Shown: positions 38,975 to 48,498, numbered from the stretch's first letter. The stretch: DNA of 48,713 nucleotides from Nitrososphaerota archaeon (GCA_031256395.1 JAIRQQ010000076.1:1-48713); one strand, 5' to 3'. Made by a program: numbers and translations. Notes: generated by a model from the letters alone, not told the origin.

Positions 38975-39811
38975 TTACTGAGCAGAAACATTGGTGTTTG
39001 AATCCACATGTACCTCAACTGTGCCGCCCTTTGCTTCCTTCACACGCGCATTAACTAACAAAAGATGCGTACTTTCACGCAAGAGCTTCTCAAGTTCGTC
39101 TACTTTTTCGTTCCAGACAACTACCGTTGTTTCACCGGAGTCGTCTCTTAGTGCAAACCGCATAACTACACCATCACTGTCGTTGTTTCGGGTAAATCCG
39201 GTTTTACCAAAAACCGCCTTCACCACCCCAGCGAGATGCACATTACCCAAATTGGGGTTTAAGTTACTGATTTTTGTTGTAAACTGTTCAAGGGGCGGAT
39301 ACTCAACAGTTTCTTCTGAGGATACCTGTTCGATTAGACTTTTGGTCCCCAGATGCAACTCGGTTTTGCCATAGCGATCGTCTCGGGTATAGCCATGTAA
39401 CAGTCTAACGGCTTGGCCGACTCTAAGTTCGCCTTTTTCTACCAGCTCGGCTTTTTCATTCCAGAGAACCACACGCAACAAACCATCGTTGTCACCTAGC
39501 ATAAGGGTGGCTAATTTACCTGATTTTTCTTCGCTGCTAAAAGTTTTAACGGGAAAAACTGCGATTAACCGCCCAGCTACATTCACATCATACAAGCCTG
39601 CAAACAGGCGCCCTGAAGAGATAATATTGCTGGGTTGAAATATAGTCTGGGAGATCTGTACCCCGAGTTTTGTTGCAATCAGGCGTAGCAGGGTTTCATC
39701 ACTCAGTAGACCAGCGGTTTTGGTTCGCTCAACTTCAAGCTGTTCTAAGAGTTGACTTTGAGTTATCTGTGAGTTTTTAGCTTGAATCTCAGCGATGAGG
39801 TCTTGAGTCAT
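38975..39811 (-). CDS. OB-fold single-stranded DNA-binding protein (archaeal RPA-like)
   Basis: Two OB-like units: LYDVNVAGRLIAVFPVKTF...GKLATLMLGDNDGLLRVVLWNEKA and GNVHLAGVVKAVFGKTGFTRNNDSDGVVMRFALRDDSGETTVVVWNEKV. Confidence 0.82.
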   Translation of the reverse strand: MTQDLIAEIQAKNSQITQSQLLEQLEVERTKTAGLLSDETLLRLIATKLGVQISQTIFQPSNIISSGRLFAGLYDVNVAGRLIAVFPVKTFSSEEKSGKLATLMLGDNDGLLRVVLWNEKAELVEKGELRVGQAVRLLHGYTRDDRYGKTELHLGTKSLIEQVSSEETVEYPPLEQFTTKISNLNPNLGNVHLAGVVKAVFGKTGFTRNNDSDGVVMRFALRDDSGETTVVVWNEKVDELEKLLRESTHLLLVNARVKEAKGGTVEVHVDSNTNVSAQ

Positions 39812-40019
39812 TTTACGCCGACACGATAAAGAGTTTGCCGCTTTTAATTTTTGTGTTATCGCATCGGCTAGGGTCTTACTATGGAGGAAAAATTGGTTTG
39901 CGAACTATACCTTGTGGATTAAAAAAATTACCTTTTTCACCTGCGAAATAAATTTTAAAAATACATAGAACACAAGATATAACTATTTATACATCATAGT
40001 ATAGCTTTAAAAAAATGAG

Positions 40020-42617
40020 TTGCCATTTATGACTATAAAAATATTTATTTTTGACGTCCGTTCTCTGCGTAAAGATATGCTTGTATCTTTTACCATATTG
40101 TTATCTGCGTTTTTGTTGATTTTTTCGGTAGTTTCAATATTTAGTGGTTTTTCGCCTTTTGTAGCGGCTGATTCTGCCGTAGTTGTTAATGATGAAACAG
40201 AGCTTGTTGCAACTATTAATGCCGCGGAGCCGGGTGTACCTAATATTATTGCTCTTGGTGGAGATATTGACCTTACACAAACACTTGTTATTCCCACAAA
40301 CAAAGAAATTACCCTAATAAGTGAAACTGGGGCTGATTTCTATAAACTCACTGCTACACATACAAAAGTTACTATTACTGTTTTTGGCACATTAACACTT
40401 GACGGCATAATCGTAACCCATGCAAATAACCTTGCTGGCGGCGGTGTGAACGTTGCCTCCAACGGCATATGTATTATGGTCAAAGGCGAAATTTCAAACA
40501 ACAGAGACACAGAACATGGCGGCGGCGGGGTATGTGTGAACCTGGACGGCGATTTCACTATGCTTAACGGGATGATTACAAATAACACCTCAACTATAGG
40601 CGGCGGTGGTGTGAATGTCAACCCGGGTTCATCTTTTACTATGTACGGTGGAATGATTTCTGGCAACACAGCTGATTTTGGCGGCGGGGTATGTATTGAG
40701 AATGGCATTTTCACTATGTTTGATGGCATGATTACTAATAACGCCGCAACATCCCAATTCTTTGGTGGTGGCGGCGTGCTTAACGGGGGTACCTTCATTA
40801 TGCATAATGGCGAAATCTCTAACAATGTGGCTGCCGCGTATATATTAGGTGGTGGCGGCGGCGTATCTATCCGAGGTGGATACTTGTTTATCATGGAAGA
40901 TGGCAAAATCTCGGGTAATACTGCATCCGTAGGTGATGGTGGTGGCGTGTTCCTCTCTGCCAATGGTAACTTTACAATGAGAAGCGGCGAAATCTCTAAC
41001 AATATAGCTTCAAACGGTGGCGGTGTGTACGTTTCTGGCGGCAGTGCTGAGTTGTCGGGTGGTGTGGTTTTGGGTAATGTGGCATCAGGTAATGGTGGCG
41101 GGGTTTGGGTTACTAACACTAATACAAATCTTAACAGGCTCTATGTTGCTTTGGGAGTAGTGTTTTCAGATAATCGTGCTTCTGCAGCATACAACCGACA
41201 TCCAGATGATGATTCAATATATGCCGCGCAGATAGCGGGTAGAGATTGGTCAAAGCCCTTCACTCAAGGATACAATAATTATGACATAAGCTACACAAAC
41301 GGCACACCCTTAGCACAATACACTGTGGGTTATGATCCTGGGACTCAGGGTACTTGGCAAGCTGTCGATGAAACCTACCCCAACTTTGTCTTTGGTGAAG
41401 ATACACCCGTATTTGGTACCCGCTCAGGTGCTGATCATGCAGTTGATCATACCGGGGGTTATCGGTTTACAGGCTGGCAACCAACCTGGTCACCTACGGT
41501 ATCAGGTAGTATAACCTATGTAGCCCAATGGGCAACAAGTGTCGAACCGATATTTTACACTGTAACATATAATGGTAATGGATATACAGGTGGGATGGTG
41601 CCTTTGGGCGGCTCATATCCGGCAGGTTACTCGGTACTTATCGCCTCTCAAGGCAGTATGGTTCGAGAAGGATTTGATTTCCAAGGCTGGGCCTACAACT
41701 CAGATGCTAAGACTCCTGATTTTGTTGCCGGCTCTACATCTTATCTTGGTCTCACAGGTGATGTTACTCTGTTTGCGGTATGGTTTGAGGCGGGTTTACC
41801 TTTGAGCTATACGGTGTCGTATTTGCCTGGTGAGTATGGTACGTTTGGTGCGGTTAGTTTTGTGTGTGGTTTGGGTGATTTGACTCCTAAGGCGCCGGTA
41901 GTAACTGGTCAATCGGGTTGGAGTTTTATTGGCTGGGCTCCTAACCCAACACCTACTGTTTTGGGTGATGCCACTTATGTGGCTCAGTGGGAACCAGAAA
42001 CTACTCCGACTCCTTCAACGAGTCCGACAACCACCCCAACTCCGTCTCCCTCTCCTGCTCCAACCCGTCCGCCAACATCGACACCCACACCTACCCCAAC
42101 CCGTCCGCCAACTTCAACGCCCACACCTACCCCAACACCCCTCCCAACTTTATTACCGACTCCAAGTCCAACTACATCACCTCCGGGGGAGAATGTAGAT
42201 GAAAAACCAGTTTGGGCACTTGTAAATCTAGTATTGAGTGTTGTTGGTGTTATATTGGCTATCTTACTGGCTATGGGGGTGTTGTTGCAACGTAGCCAGA
42301 AACATACGAAGTCTCAGACTAAGCAAACGGAGGCTAAGAATGCAAAGTATGCCGATAAGCAAGACGTGGAGGAAGATGAGGTGAAGAAGCAGAAGCAACG
42401 TCGTCTTTTATGGTTTACCCTGAGTGTTATTTTGGGGATTGCAGGTGTTGTTGTGTTTTTGTTTACGGAGGATCTTAGTCGTCCAATAGGTTTAGTGGAT
42501 AGTTGGACCGCTGTAAACGCGATTATTCTTGCAGTGCAAATCATAGCCACAGCCTTTACTTTCAAACAGGGTACTCAACAAGAAAAGGATACATCAGACA
42601 AACACAAAACAGAGTGA
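40020..42617 (+). CDS. Large surface protein: right-handed beta-helix repeats, InlB/Listeria-Bacteroides-type repeats, Pro/Thr stalk, C-terminal TM segments
   Basis: Repeats such as GGGVCVNLDGDFTMLNGMITNNTSTIGGGGVNVNPGSSFTMYGGMISGNTADFGGGVCIE; YTVTYNGNGYTGGMVPLGGSYPAGYSVLIASQGSMVREGFDFQGWAYN; TPTPSPSPAPTRPPTSTPTPTPTRPPTSTPTPTP. Confidence 0.85.
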   Translation: MPFMTIKIFIFDVRSLRKDMLVSFTILLSAFLLIFSVVSIFSGFSPFVAADSAVVVNDETELVATINAAEPGVPNIIALGGDIDLTQTLVIPTNKEITLISETGADFYKLTATHTKVTITVFGTLTLDGIIVTHANNLAGGGVNVASNGICIMVKGEISNNRDTEHGGGGVCVNLDGDFTMLNGMITNNTSTIGGGGVNVNPGSSFTMYGGMISGNTADFGGGVCIENGIFTMFDGMITNNAATSQFFGGGGVLNGGTFIMHNGEISNNVAAAYILGGGGGVSIRGGYLFIMEDGKISGNTASVGDGGGVFLSANGNFTMRSGEISNNIASNGGGVYVSGGSAELSGGVVLGNVASGNGGGVWVTNTNTNLNRLYVALGVVFSDNRASAAYNRHPDDDSIYAAQIAGRDWSKPFTQGYNNYDISYTNGTPLAQYTVGYDPGTQGTWQAVDETYPNFVFGEDTPVFGTRSGADHAVDHTGGYRFTGWQPTWSPTVSGSITYVAQWATSVEPIFYTVTYNGNGYTGGMVPLGGSYPAGYSVLIASQGSMVREGFDFQGWAYNSDAKTPDFVAGSTSYLGLTGDVTLFAVWFEAGLPLSYTVSYLPGEYGTFGAVSFVCGLGDLTPKAPVVTGQSGWSFIGWAPNPTPTVLGDATYVAQWEPETTPTPSTSPTTTPTPSPSPAPTRPPTSTPTPTPTRPPTSTPTPTPTPLPTLLPTPSPTTSPPGENVDEKPVWALVNLVLSVVGVILAILLAMGVLLQRSQKHTKSQTKQTEAKNAKYADKQDVEEDEVKKQKQRRLLWFTLSVILGIAGVVVFLFTEDLSRPIGLVDSWTAVNAIILAVQIIATAFTFKQGTQQEKDTSDKHKTE
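42060..42131 (+). repeat. Tandem 36-nt repeat (2 copies) in the stalk of the surface protein
   Basis: CCAACCCGTCCGCCAACATCGACACCCACACCTACC followed by CCAACCCGTCCGCCAACTTCAACGCCCACACCTACC. Confidence 0.8.
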
Positions 42618-42837
42618 GGTACTACCCTCACACTTTTTATATCCCCGGATAATTTGAAGGGATTGTCACCTGCCTGTTGCCTGTTAGGTCATAAAATAAA
42701 TAGGGTTTGCTACCTGCGGTAGTCTAATGTTGAGGAATAGTTTGTTAGATTTTGGCGAGTTTACCTGAGCTGAGTTTGTAGCCGTATGATGCTAAGTAGG
42801 CTAACGGCGTTTTGTTGATGGGGTGCTAATGCTAGGT

Positions 42838-43101
42838 TTATTGTGAGGAGAGTTTTAAGAGGATATCTTCCGAACCTGCATTTATTCCCTGGCGATTGTG
42901 GTTGAAGCAGTCTAGCTTTTGCCATATTGCGCAGGATTTACAGAGCTGTACGCATTGACAACCTTCAACACTCTCTGCTTTCTGCAACATGCTTTTGTCC
43001 CCTTGGCCTTCGGTTTTAGGTGAGTTGTTTTCCTTAAGGCACACTATGATCCTCAGCCCATTTTTGGAAAAGTCCAATGTCAAATGACATCGTGCACTCA
43101 T
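42838..43101 (-). CDS. Hypothetical small Cys-containing protein (start uncertain)
   Basis: GCQCVQLCKSCAIWQKLDCFNHNRQGINAGSEDILLKL; no recognised family. Confidence 0.4.
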   Translation of the reverse strand: MSARCHLTLDFSKNGLRIIVCLKENNSPKTEGQGDKSMLQKAESVEGCQCVQLCKSCAIWQKLDCFNHNRQGINAGSEDILLKLSSQ

Positions 43102-43304
43102 CCATACAAACTATGGATACGTGGCATCATATGGTGAGCGTAAACGGTTAAAATTTTTAGGTTCAGTTAGGTAGTGGAGAGGTGCATCTGAGTTTATAGT
43201 ATTTTTTGATAAAGGCTGTAACTGATTGAATGATAAGCAAACTCTCCAGTAACCGGAAGGCTGTTTTTGGTTTTAAACAGATGGGCTATGAGAGATTGGA
43301 GAGA

Positions 43305-43424
43305 CTAGTCGGTTGTCTCTTCTTCTTTGCCATAGTAGGCGTATAGGAAAATCAGGGCTAGTGTGATAAAGATTGAGCCCATTAGGATGTATTGGAGGGT
43401 TATGAAATATGTACCGATATCCAT
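43305..43424 (-). CDS. 39-aa single-pass membrane protein (not in ORF track)
   Basis: Own translation: MDIGTYFITLQYILMGSIFITLALIFLYAYYGKEEETTD; GAGG 7 nt before ATG. Confidence 0.55.
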   Translation of the reverse strand: MDIGTYFITLQYILMGSIFITLALIFLYAYYGKEEETTD

Positions 43425-43470
43425 TGAGGTTCCTCTGTGTATTTACCTTTAATCTTGTTAGTTTACATAT

Positions 43471-43878
43471 TTAAGGAATAGCTTTTTTCCACTCGTTCAT
43501 CAACATGCTATAGCAGTCATCAGTTTCCTCAAACGTTGCAAACCAGCCCAGATTCTGCGCAAGTTTTTGTGTTAGGAGATGATAACACATATGCACTTGT
43601 CTATCTAGCACTCGAAAGTAGAAGTCATCGCAGGTGCAAAACGCGGCTTCGGGCATAATAAGGTAGTCACGTTCTCTGCCCACCACAATCCAAACCACTC
43701 GTCCGGAAGGTTTGAAGATGTATTTTTTGACTCTACCCTCGCGTAGCGCCTCGAGTGCTTTACTGAAACGGTGCCCAAACAGTTCATAGAGAGTATTTAG
43801 ACTATCGCCTGATAATTTTCCGGTTGCTTTGGCATTTTTGCAAACATCATTTAGAGTGTCGATTTCGGTATTACTCAT
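43471..43878 (-). CDS. SWIM zinc-finger protein
   Basis: AAFCTCDDFYFRVLDRQVHMCYHLLTQKLA matches CxCx(n)CxH. Confidence 0.78.
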   Translation of the reverse strand: MSNTEIDTLNDVCKNAKATGKLSGDSLNTLYELFGHRFSKALEALREGRVKKYIFKPSGRVVWIVVGRERDYLIMPEAAFCTCDDFYFRVLDRQVHMCYHLLTQKLAQNLGWFATFEETDDCYSMLMNEWKKAIP

Positions 43879-43919
43879 TGCTACACAGCTTACTAGAATG
43901 GAACCTAAAATTTAGGTTT

Positions 43920-44516
43920 TTAGCCTATGTTGATGGGTTCACCCTTTGATTTGGATGGCTCAGCTTTAGGCAACACAACTTCTAGCACACCGTTTTTGTA
44001 GGTAGACTTGGCCTCTTTGACATGGACTTTTGTGGGCAGTTGAACTTCTTTGTAGTACTTGTACTGAGAAGTATCCACAGAGATATCAATTGAGTCCTCG
44101 GTGCCGTGGAGGCGGATATCGGTTTTTTCCACTCCAGGCAGTTCTGCGACTACACGGACTTCATTTTGTGTTTCCATGATGTCTACGAGCGGTTCACGTT
44201 CTTCTTTTACCTGCAAGGGTCCTTTGAGGCCTTTTTTGACATTGCCAAACTGTTGAATTTCAGGTTTGCCATCAGAACCGATTTTCATGCTATAACCATA
44301 CACAAAAGGCCCAAGTTCTTTGACGGTACTACCATCAGGAAGCTGACGCTCCTTCACATATTCTTTGGGCACTTTTTTGGTGAAATCCTTGAACTGCTCA
44401 TCCATCATCCGCTCCATCTCTTTGAACATATCATCTATATCACCAAAGAATGGATCTTTGGCTGGACGCTGGCGTTTTTTGAACCATTCAGGGAGATCTT
44501 CATTATCCGAAGACAT
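43920..44516 (-). CDS. Hsp20/alpha-crystallin family small heat-shock protein
   Basis: PLVDIMETQNEVRVVAELPGVEKTDIRLHGTEDSIDISVDT...VQLPTKVHVKEAKSTYKNGVLEVVLPK. Confidence 0.9.
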   Translation of the reverse strand: MSSDNEDLPEWFKKRQRPAKDPFFGDIDDMFKEMERMMDEQFKDFTKKVPKEYVKERQLPDGSTVKELGPFVYGYSMKIGSDGKPEIQQFGNVKKGLKGPLQVKEEREPLVDIMETQNEVRVVAELPGVEKTDIRLHGTEDSIDISVDTSQYKYYKEVQLPTKVHVKEAKSTYKNGVLEVVLPKAEPSKSKGEPINIG

Positions 44517-44548
44517 ACAAACACCTGGGGTATGTGAGTCTTCCAAGC

Positions 44549-44562
44549 CAATAAATTTATTG
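44549..44562 (-). promoter_or_regulatory. Palindromic TATA-like element upstream of the small heat-shock gene
   Basis: CAATAAATTTATTG is a perfect 14-bp palindrome 33-46 nt upstream of the ATG at 44516. Confidence 0.45.
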
Positions 44563-44815
44563 CAAAAAATAGCAGTTAGTGTTGGGTAGTTGGCTCCTTT
44601 AGTAAACAAACAAATCAGAACTTATTACTGAGTACAACTGTATAGGTGAATATTTGGCGGTTTTTCTTTTGCTTAAACAGGCTAGGTACTAAGGGGAGGT
44701 ATTACAGGAATTGGTTTTTATCTAAATATAAAAGACATCAGATTAGTTTGTATGTAACAAAATGCGATTAATTAAATAGCTGTATTGCAGTATTTGATTC
44801 TGTTGAGGCTCAGTT

Positions 44816-46336
44816 ATGACAGATGTTGTGTTTGTTTTTGAAGTTCATCAGCCCCATAGGCTTCGACGGAGTTTGTTTTGGGAGGGGAAACTGTTTCGGA
44901 GGCAAACCAAAGAGGAGCTTTTTAACTATTATTTTGACACTGAGGTTGATCGGGAGATTTTTAAGCGGGCATCCAGAAAGTGTTATTTGCCCTCAAATCA
45001 GATAATTTTAAGCGTTATTGATAAGCATAAACGCAGCCGTAAGCAAGCGAAATTTTCGTTTAGTGTTTCAGGGGTTTTTCTTGAGCAGTGTGAAATGTTT
45101 GATAAAGATCTACTGGAAACTTTTCGACAGCTCGCCAAATCGGGTCATGTTGAGTTTTTAAACCAAACTCACTATCACTCAATTGCTAGTCTCTATCCTA
45201 GTAAAGAGGAATTTAGGGCTCAAGTGCAGATGCATAAACAGACCATAAAAGATCTTTTGGGCTATACTCCGGTAATTTTTGAGAACACTGAATTGTTATA
45301 TAACAACTCTATAGCTAAAACTGTTGAGGATATGGGGTATAGGGGTATCTACACTGAGGGTGTGGAACGAATTTTAGGTGGAAAATCACCCAACTATCTC
45401 TACACGCCCAAGGGTAGCAAGAAAATTCGTGTGTTGCTTCGTAACTACAAGCTGACAGATGATATTGGTTTTCGTTTTTCGGCGAGGTGGTGGCCTGAGT
45501 GGCCGCTTACAGCAGATAAATATGCGCATTGGTTGGCAACAACCAAAGGGGAAGTTATCAACATCTTTCCTGACTATGAGACCTTTGGGGAGCATCACTG
45601 GCCTGAGACGGGGATTCATGGGTTTCTTCAGCATCTTCCCGATGAGATTCTAAATCAGGATCATCTTCAGATGGTAACACCCACAGAGGTTGTTGAAAAG
45701 CATGCTTCAGCAGGAGAAATCGATGTACCCGAAGCTAAAGGAACTGTTTCGTGGGCGGATGTGCAACGCGATCAGTCGGGGTGGTTGGGTAATGTTATGC
45801 AGTGGGCGTACTATACTGTTTTGTATCGCTTAGAACCCTTGGTTTTAGAAGCGGGGGATGAGGTGTTTTTGCGGTTGTGGCGCAATTTTCAGACAAGCGA
45901 CCATCTCTACTACATGTTTACAGCAGGTGGGGGTCCGGGTGAGGTGCATAGTTATTTTAGTCCCTATGAGTCGCCTATGGATGCGTTTGTTGCGGCTCAG
46001 GCGCTTATTAACGATTTTGAAGTGCGGCTAAGGCAGGTTGTTTTGGCGGCAAATGAACCGTTTTTGTTCTACACCAACAGCGGCGAAAAATACTATACGG
46101 GTAAAAAGGTGTGGAGTTTATTGGGTTTTATAGGTGCCTTAGGTGAGGTGCCGCTTAGAGCCATCGAGTTTCATGCTGAGAAGGGAGATTTTGAGAGTTG
46201 GGCACGGTTTTCACTGCGAGATACCAAATTGGCCGAGAGTATCAAAGCAATCAAGATGCAGAAGGGAGAAATCTTGCGCAAATATCTTATCGCCATCACA
46301 AAAGAACATGTTGCAACACAGAATCAACAAGTGTAG
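44816..46336 (+). CDS. Glycoside hydrolase family 57 (alpha-amylase-like)
   Basis: FVFEVHQPHRL, FLNQTHYHSIASLYPSKEEFRAQVQMHKQTIKDLLGYTPVIFENTELLYNNSIAKTVEDMGYRGIYTEGVERILG. Confidence 0.92.
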   Translation: MTDVVFVFEVHQPHRLRRSLFWEGKLFRRQTKEELFNYYFDTEVDREIFKRASRKCYLPSNQIILSVIDKHKRSRKQAKFSFSVSGVFLEQCEMFDKDLLETFRQLAKSGHVEFLNQTHYHSIASLYPSKEEFRAQVQMHKQTIKDLLGYTPVIFENTELLYNNSIAKTVEDMGYRGIYTEGVERILGGKSPNYLYTPKGSKKIRVLLRNYKLTDDIGFRFSARWWPEWPLTADKYAHWLATTKGEVINIFPDYETFGEHHWPETGIHGFLQHLPDEILNQDHLQMVTPTEVVEKHASAGEIDVPEAKGTVSWADVQRDQSGWLGNVMQWAYYTVLYRLEPLVLEAGDEVFLRLWRNFQTSDHLYYMFTAGGGPGEVHSYFSPYESPMDAFVAAQALINDFEVRLRQVVLAANEPFLFYTNSGEKYYTGKKVWSLLGFIGALGEVPLRAIEFHAEKGDFESWARFSLRDTKLAESIKAIKMQKGEILRKYLIAITKEHVATQNQQV

Positions 46337-46393
46337 AGTTATTGTCTTGGGTGGCGGTTCATAGTGTTTATAAGATGTTAAACTAACTATTGG

Positions 46394-46663
46394 ATGATAC
46401 GGTGCATTAGAATGCGTGAAGAGCTTCCGTTTCCAGATAAAGTTTTGCAGACCCTCCACAACCTCTGTGCTACCGCCGCGGATTTAGCCAGACGGGGCGA
46501 GGAAGTGGCTCGGTTGTTGCAGAAGGATTCCTTCGAAATCGAAAATATTTTGGATCAGTATAAATCTGAGGGGTTTGCGGAGAGTTTCACAGATAACGAA
46601 GGAAAAAAACGCTACTATCTCAACGGTCTAGGAATAATTAAGGTCTGCTCATTGTTTACATAG
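46394..46663 (+). CDS. Small protein, possible winged-helix
   Basis: TLHNLCATAADLARRGEEVARLLQKDSFEIENILDQYKSEGFAESFTDNEGKKRYYLNGLGIIKV; helix-helix-strand pattern. Confidence 0.55.
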   Translation: MIRCIRMREELPFPDKVLQTLHNLCATAADLARRGEEVARLLQKDSFEIENILDQYKSEGFAESFTDNEGKKRYYLNGLGIIKVCSLFT

Positions 46664-46675
46664 TATAGTGGAAAC

Positions 46676-47299
46676 ATGCGCACCATTATTTTTTCTTGGG
46701 AATATCCGCCACGGGTTGTAGGCCAGCTTTCTGAGTATGTTAAAGCCCTAACAACCCAGTTGGCAACCAGTAAAATAGGTGTGGATATTGTCACCTACGA
46801 TGACAGCGCAACGGGTTTGACCCAAGAACCCAGTGGAGTAAAAACCATGCGGGTTAGCAACCCTGTAAAAACCCATATCGGGGTCTTAACTTGGGTGCTT
46901 ACCCTAAATCAAGAAGTGGAACGCGCCGCAACCAACATCTACTATGACGCAGGCAAAAAAATCGATTTAATTGATGTTTATGATTGGCACTTTATTCCGG
47001 CTGCAGTTACGCTCAAAAATGGGTTGGATATTCCCTTTATCTACTCAGTTGAGAGTTTAGAGGATCATCGATCTCCAACAGCACAATCCTCCTATAATAT
47101 GTCGATTAAGAGCGTTGAGTGGCTGGGTTTCTATGAAGCCGCTAGGGTGAATGTAAAGTCGCAGTGGATGAAAGAAGAAGTTATGCGCATATACAAGGTA
47201 CCCTCAGAGAAGATTGTGGTTGTTTCCGCTGATTCAGAAACTTGGATAGGCGATATCTTGAAACTATACAGCTCAGCTGTTTTGGAGGCCACTAAGTGA
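46676..47299 (+). CDS. Stand-alone N-terminal half of a GT-B (GT4/GT5-like) glycosyltransferase
   Basis: MRTIIFSWEYPPRVVGQLSEYVKALTTQLATSKIGVDIVTYDDSATG...LIDVYDWHFIPAAVTLKNGLDIPFIYSVESLEDHR parallels the N-terminal half of the next ORF, then stops. Confidence 0.8.
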   Translation: MRTIIFSWEYPPRVVGQLSEYVKALTTQLATSKIGVDIVTYDDSATGLTQEPSGVKTMRVSNPVKTHIGVLTWVLTLNQEVERAATNIYYDAGKKIDLIDVYDWHFIPAAVTLKNGLDIPFIYSVESLEDHRSPTAQSSYNMSIKSVEWLGFYEAARVNVKSQWMKEEVMRIYKVPSEKIVVVSADSETWIGDILKLYSSAVLEATK

Positions 47300-48498
47300 T
47301 GGATAAACTGGCTGTTTTGATGCTTAGCTGGGAGTATCCGCCTCGAGTTATCGGTGGGATATCGCCGCATATCTATTTTCTCTCCAAACACTTAGCCAAA
47401 CAAGACATCAAAACCTATGTGGTTACCTGCGATTTTCCAGGTGCGCCAGCTCATGAAGTTATTGATGGCGTAGAGGTATATCGAGTGGACTCATACAAAA
47501 GTCCTTCACCGGATTTTGCCACTTGGGTTTATCTGATGAATATGAACATGCAAAAAGAAACCGCGGCACTCATAAAAAAAATCGATGGTAAAATTGATGT
47601 TATTCACGCACATGACTGGCTGGTCGCTAATGCCGGTATTGGATTGAAACATATCTTTCGTAAACCTCTCTTAGTGACGATGCATTCAACCGAGATGGGT
47701 AGACGTGATGGACTGCACGCAACTGGAGAGAAGATGATTCATGAAACGGAAGCCTGGCTTACCTATGAAGCCTGGAAAGTGATCTGTTGCAGCGACTATA
47801 TGATAGATCACGTCAAATACGTGTTTGGTTTACCAACCGATAAATTGGTAATGGTTCCAAACGGCGTTAACAGCAACGGTTATGTCGCAGACACCGACTG
47901 CCAAACATTTCGCACTAAATTTGCTTTACCCGAAGAGAAAATTGTGCTCTTTGTGGGAAGATTGGTCTATGAGAAAGGGATTCATATTCTCATAAATGCG
48001 GTACCCAAAATACTTAGCAAAGTTGACGCAAAATTCATAATCGTGGGAAGCGGCTACATGAAAGAACAGCTTCTAAACATTGTGCGCAGTATGGGCTTGG
48101 AGCACAAAGTACTCTTTGAGGGCTTTTTGGATAATGATAACTTGATGAAGCTACAGAAATGTGCAGATGTCTCAGTTGTGCCTTCACTGTTTGAACCATT
48201 TGGCATTGTAGCATTGGAAGCTATGGCCGCAGGAAGTCCAGTTGTTGTCTCAGACACAGGTGGATTATCAGAAATTGTTGAACATGATCTCACCGGTGTT
48301 AAGGTCTATCCCAACAACCCTGACTCGCTGGCATGGGGCATAACCAAAGTTCTGCTAAACACAACCTATGCCCAGTCGCTTCGCAACAATGCATACCTCC
48401 AAATAAAGAAGAAATATGATTGGGAAAAAATCGCTCAAGATACTAAACGCATCTACGAAGAAGTCTTGGGTGAGTATTCAAAAAGTTTCTGGGCCTAA
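47299..48498 (+). CDS. GT4-family glycosyltransferase (glycogen/starch synthase-like)
   Basis: LMLSWEYPPRVIGGISPHIYFLSKHLAKQDI...IHAHDWLVANAGIGLKHIF...LFVGRLVYEKGIHILINAVPKIL...VVPSLFEPFGIVALEAMAAGSPVVVSDTGGLSEIV. Confidence 0.93.
   Translation: MDKLAVLMLSWEYPPRVIGGISPHIYFLSKHLAKQDIKTYVVTCDFPGAPAHEVIDGVEVYRVDSYKSPSPDFATWVYLMNMNMQKETAALIKKIDGKIDVIHAHDWLVANAGIGLKHIFRKPLLVTMHSTEMGRRDGLHATGEKMIHETEAWLTYEAWKVICCSDYMIDHVKYVFGLPTDKLVMVPNGVNSNGYVADTDCQTFRTKFALPEEKIVLFVGRLVYEKGIHILINAVPKILSKVDAKFIIVGSGYMKEQLLNIVRSMGLEHKVLFEGFLDNDNLMKLQKCADVSVVPSLFEPFGIVALEAMAAGSPVVVSDTGGLSEIVEHDLTGVKVYPNNPDSLAWGITKVLLNTTYAQSLRNNAYLQIKKKYDWEKIAQDTKRIYEEVLGEYSKSFWA

Noticed and set aside
40340-41119. 259-aa antisense ORF (MLVTQTPPPLPDATLPKTTPPD...) opposite the beta-helix gene
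   Set aside because: Pro/Thr repeats are the mirror of Gly-rich GGGV repeats on the + strand; no independent coding signal.
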